Of a DNA stretch of 64,000 bases, positions 62,938-64,000 are shown piece after piece (position 1 is the stretch's first letter; every line of letters starts with the position of its first letter). This DNA is from Brasenia schreberi (Eukaryota > Streptophyta > Magnoliopsida > Nymphaeales > Cabombaceae). The notes beneath the pieces were generated by a model that searched no databases, was not told the DNA's origin, and worked only from the letters and a program-made list of their open reading frames with translations. Made by a program: the position numbers and the translations under genes. The DNA is taken from the NCBI GenBank assembly GCA_036023115.1, contig JAYKKT010000074.1:10042501-10106500 (forward strand). Direction: 5' to 3'.

Positions 62938-64000
62938 TAAGCATGTAAGGTTAATGTAATTAGCATGCTAGATAAGAGCATAGGCTTGGTGAAACCAGTT
63001 TGCTTGGCACTACACTTCAACGAGTCATTAAGCGTGTCGTGTCCCCCTCTGTTTAATCTCTGTAGAAAATGGCATAAAAAGGACGTATCTCATGTGACTC
63101 TAGGAATATCAGCCTTTGAAGTCCCCATGTCTGTACTTTATTCTTTTATAGCATGATCAAATGAAAAATGGAGAGATTTGGTGTTGATTATATGTGTGTC
63201 ATACGTTTTCTAACTTGGGTTCTAAGGACTTGGTGGTGTTCGTTTCGGAGAGCCGTCGAGATGAGCTGCTTGTTTAGTCGGAGAGCATGCAGGCCATAGT
63301 CCGAACCAAATGAGACGATCTGTGCTCGACTTGGTTAAACTTATATGAGCTCATTTAGTTTAGAATATAGAATATTTACGTTAAACTATGTTAGAGAAGC
63401 ACGTTAACCAGGTTGCTTGAAACCCTTCTACTTGAAGGTGCACTTGAGTTGACCCCCTAGCCAGGAGAACCATAGCACCTTAGAAAGAGTTTTTTTTTTC
63501 TTTTTCACAATGAAAAAAAGCACTAAGAAACTAAATATTGGCATGAATAATAAGAGTTTCCTTTTTTAGAATGAAAAAAATATATTAAGAAATTAATGGG
63601 ATGAACCATAAACGGACTAAACCCAGCTCATTCAACTCGCTTGCAGCATTACTTGTTTATTATGTGCTTACACATATGGTCTTGCTTAGCATGCTGCTTA
63701 CACGACTCCTGCACATTTACTTTAGAAATGGACTTAATTTAATCCGACCCTTTAAATTAAAATCCATTACAGTGCATCTTCCAGGAGGTCCACATTCACG
63801 TTCTGTGCTTGGTGTGGGAGACGAGTACGCTGGGATTGAGTTTTTGGTGCATCTTTGCTTAGTTTGTTTAGGGTATTTTGTATTTATTTTGAATGTATAA
63901 TAAGTGGTCATATACGACCAACATTGGGTGTATTTAGTGTAAGTCCGTGTATGGACGGATCACTAGGATCCGAGTTTGGTTCTTGTGTAGTTTGGGTCAT
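62938..64000. other. downstream region, no gene recognised
   Basis: The first part is the peroxidase 3' UTR and flank. The rest is AT-rich with open frames of under 100 codons that have no domain. No transposon ends were recognised. Confidence 0.45.

Overview
This is nuclear DNA from a flowering plant. The genes have canonical GT-AG introns and plant-specific families (class III peroxidase, CSLD glycan synthase, a BOU-type carrier, a RABD2 GTPase). The space between and inside them is filled with retrotransposons, tRNA-derived SINEs, hAT elements and long (TA)n/(GA)n microsatellites. I cannot place the species more narrowly from sequence alone.

Layout. 1-6 kb: AT-rich remains of a minus-strand Ty1/copia element carrying two internal tandem duplications. 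6-12 kb: SINE-like modules and unclassified repeats, no gene seen. 12.6-25.4 kb: a complete RABD2 (Rab1-type) GTPase gene on +, 8 exons, 202 codons, spread over 12.8 kb because its introns hold an L1 remnant, an RTE-type LINE (14-bp target duplication) and an antisense copia element (CCTAA target duplication). 26.2-26.95 kb: an unrecognised decayed coding block. 26.97-28.0 kb: a two-exon BOU-like mitochondrial carrier gene on -. 32.5-35.9 kb: a nine-exon CPBP-type (CAAX-protease-like) membrane protein gene on +, intact apart from a missing GT at its last donor. 36-40.8 kb: a SINE and probable LTR-derived DNA. 40.9-44.8 kb: a CSLD gene on - that is a pseudogene as read here (no zinc finger, an out-of-frame deletion of the class-specific region, a frameshift before the last membrane helix). 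48.5-58.75 kb: a two-exon gene for a small conserved plant protein of unknown function, whose 9.8-kb intron holds a very young RTE LINE, a 1.5-kb hAT element with another RTE nested in it, and a SINE. 59.9-62.9 kb: a complete four-exon class III peroxidase gene on + with a 170-bp hAT MITE just before exon 3.

The genes have no evident shared pathway: vesicle traffic, mitochondrial transport, a membrane protease-like protein, wall glycan synthesis and a secreted peroxidase. What links the window is transposon history. Several insertions have readable target-site duplications, so their order and relative age can be worked out. I found no sign of an undescribed gene system; the most informative items are the young RTE insertion, the nested hAT/RTE, the decaying CSLD gene and the possible splice-site lesion in the CPBP gene.
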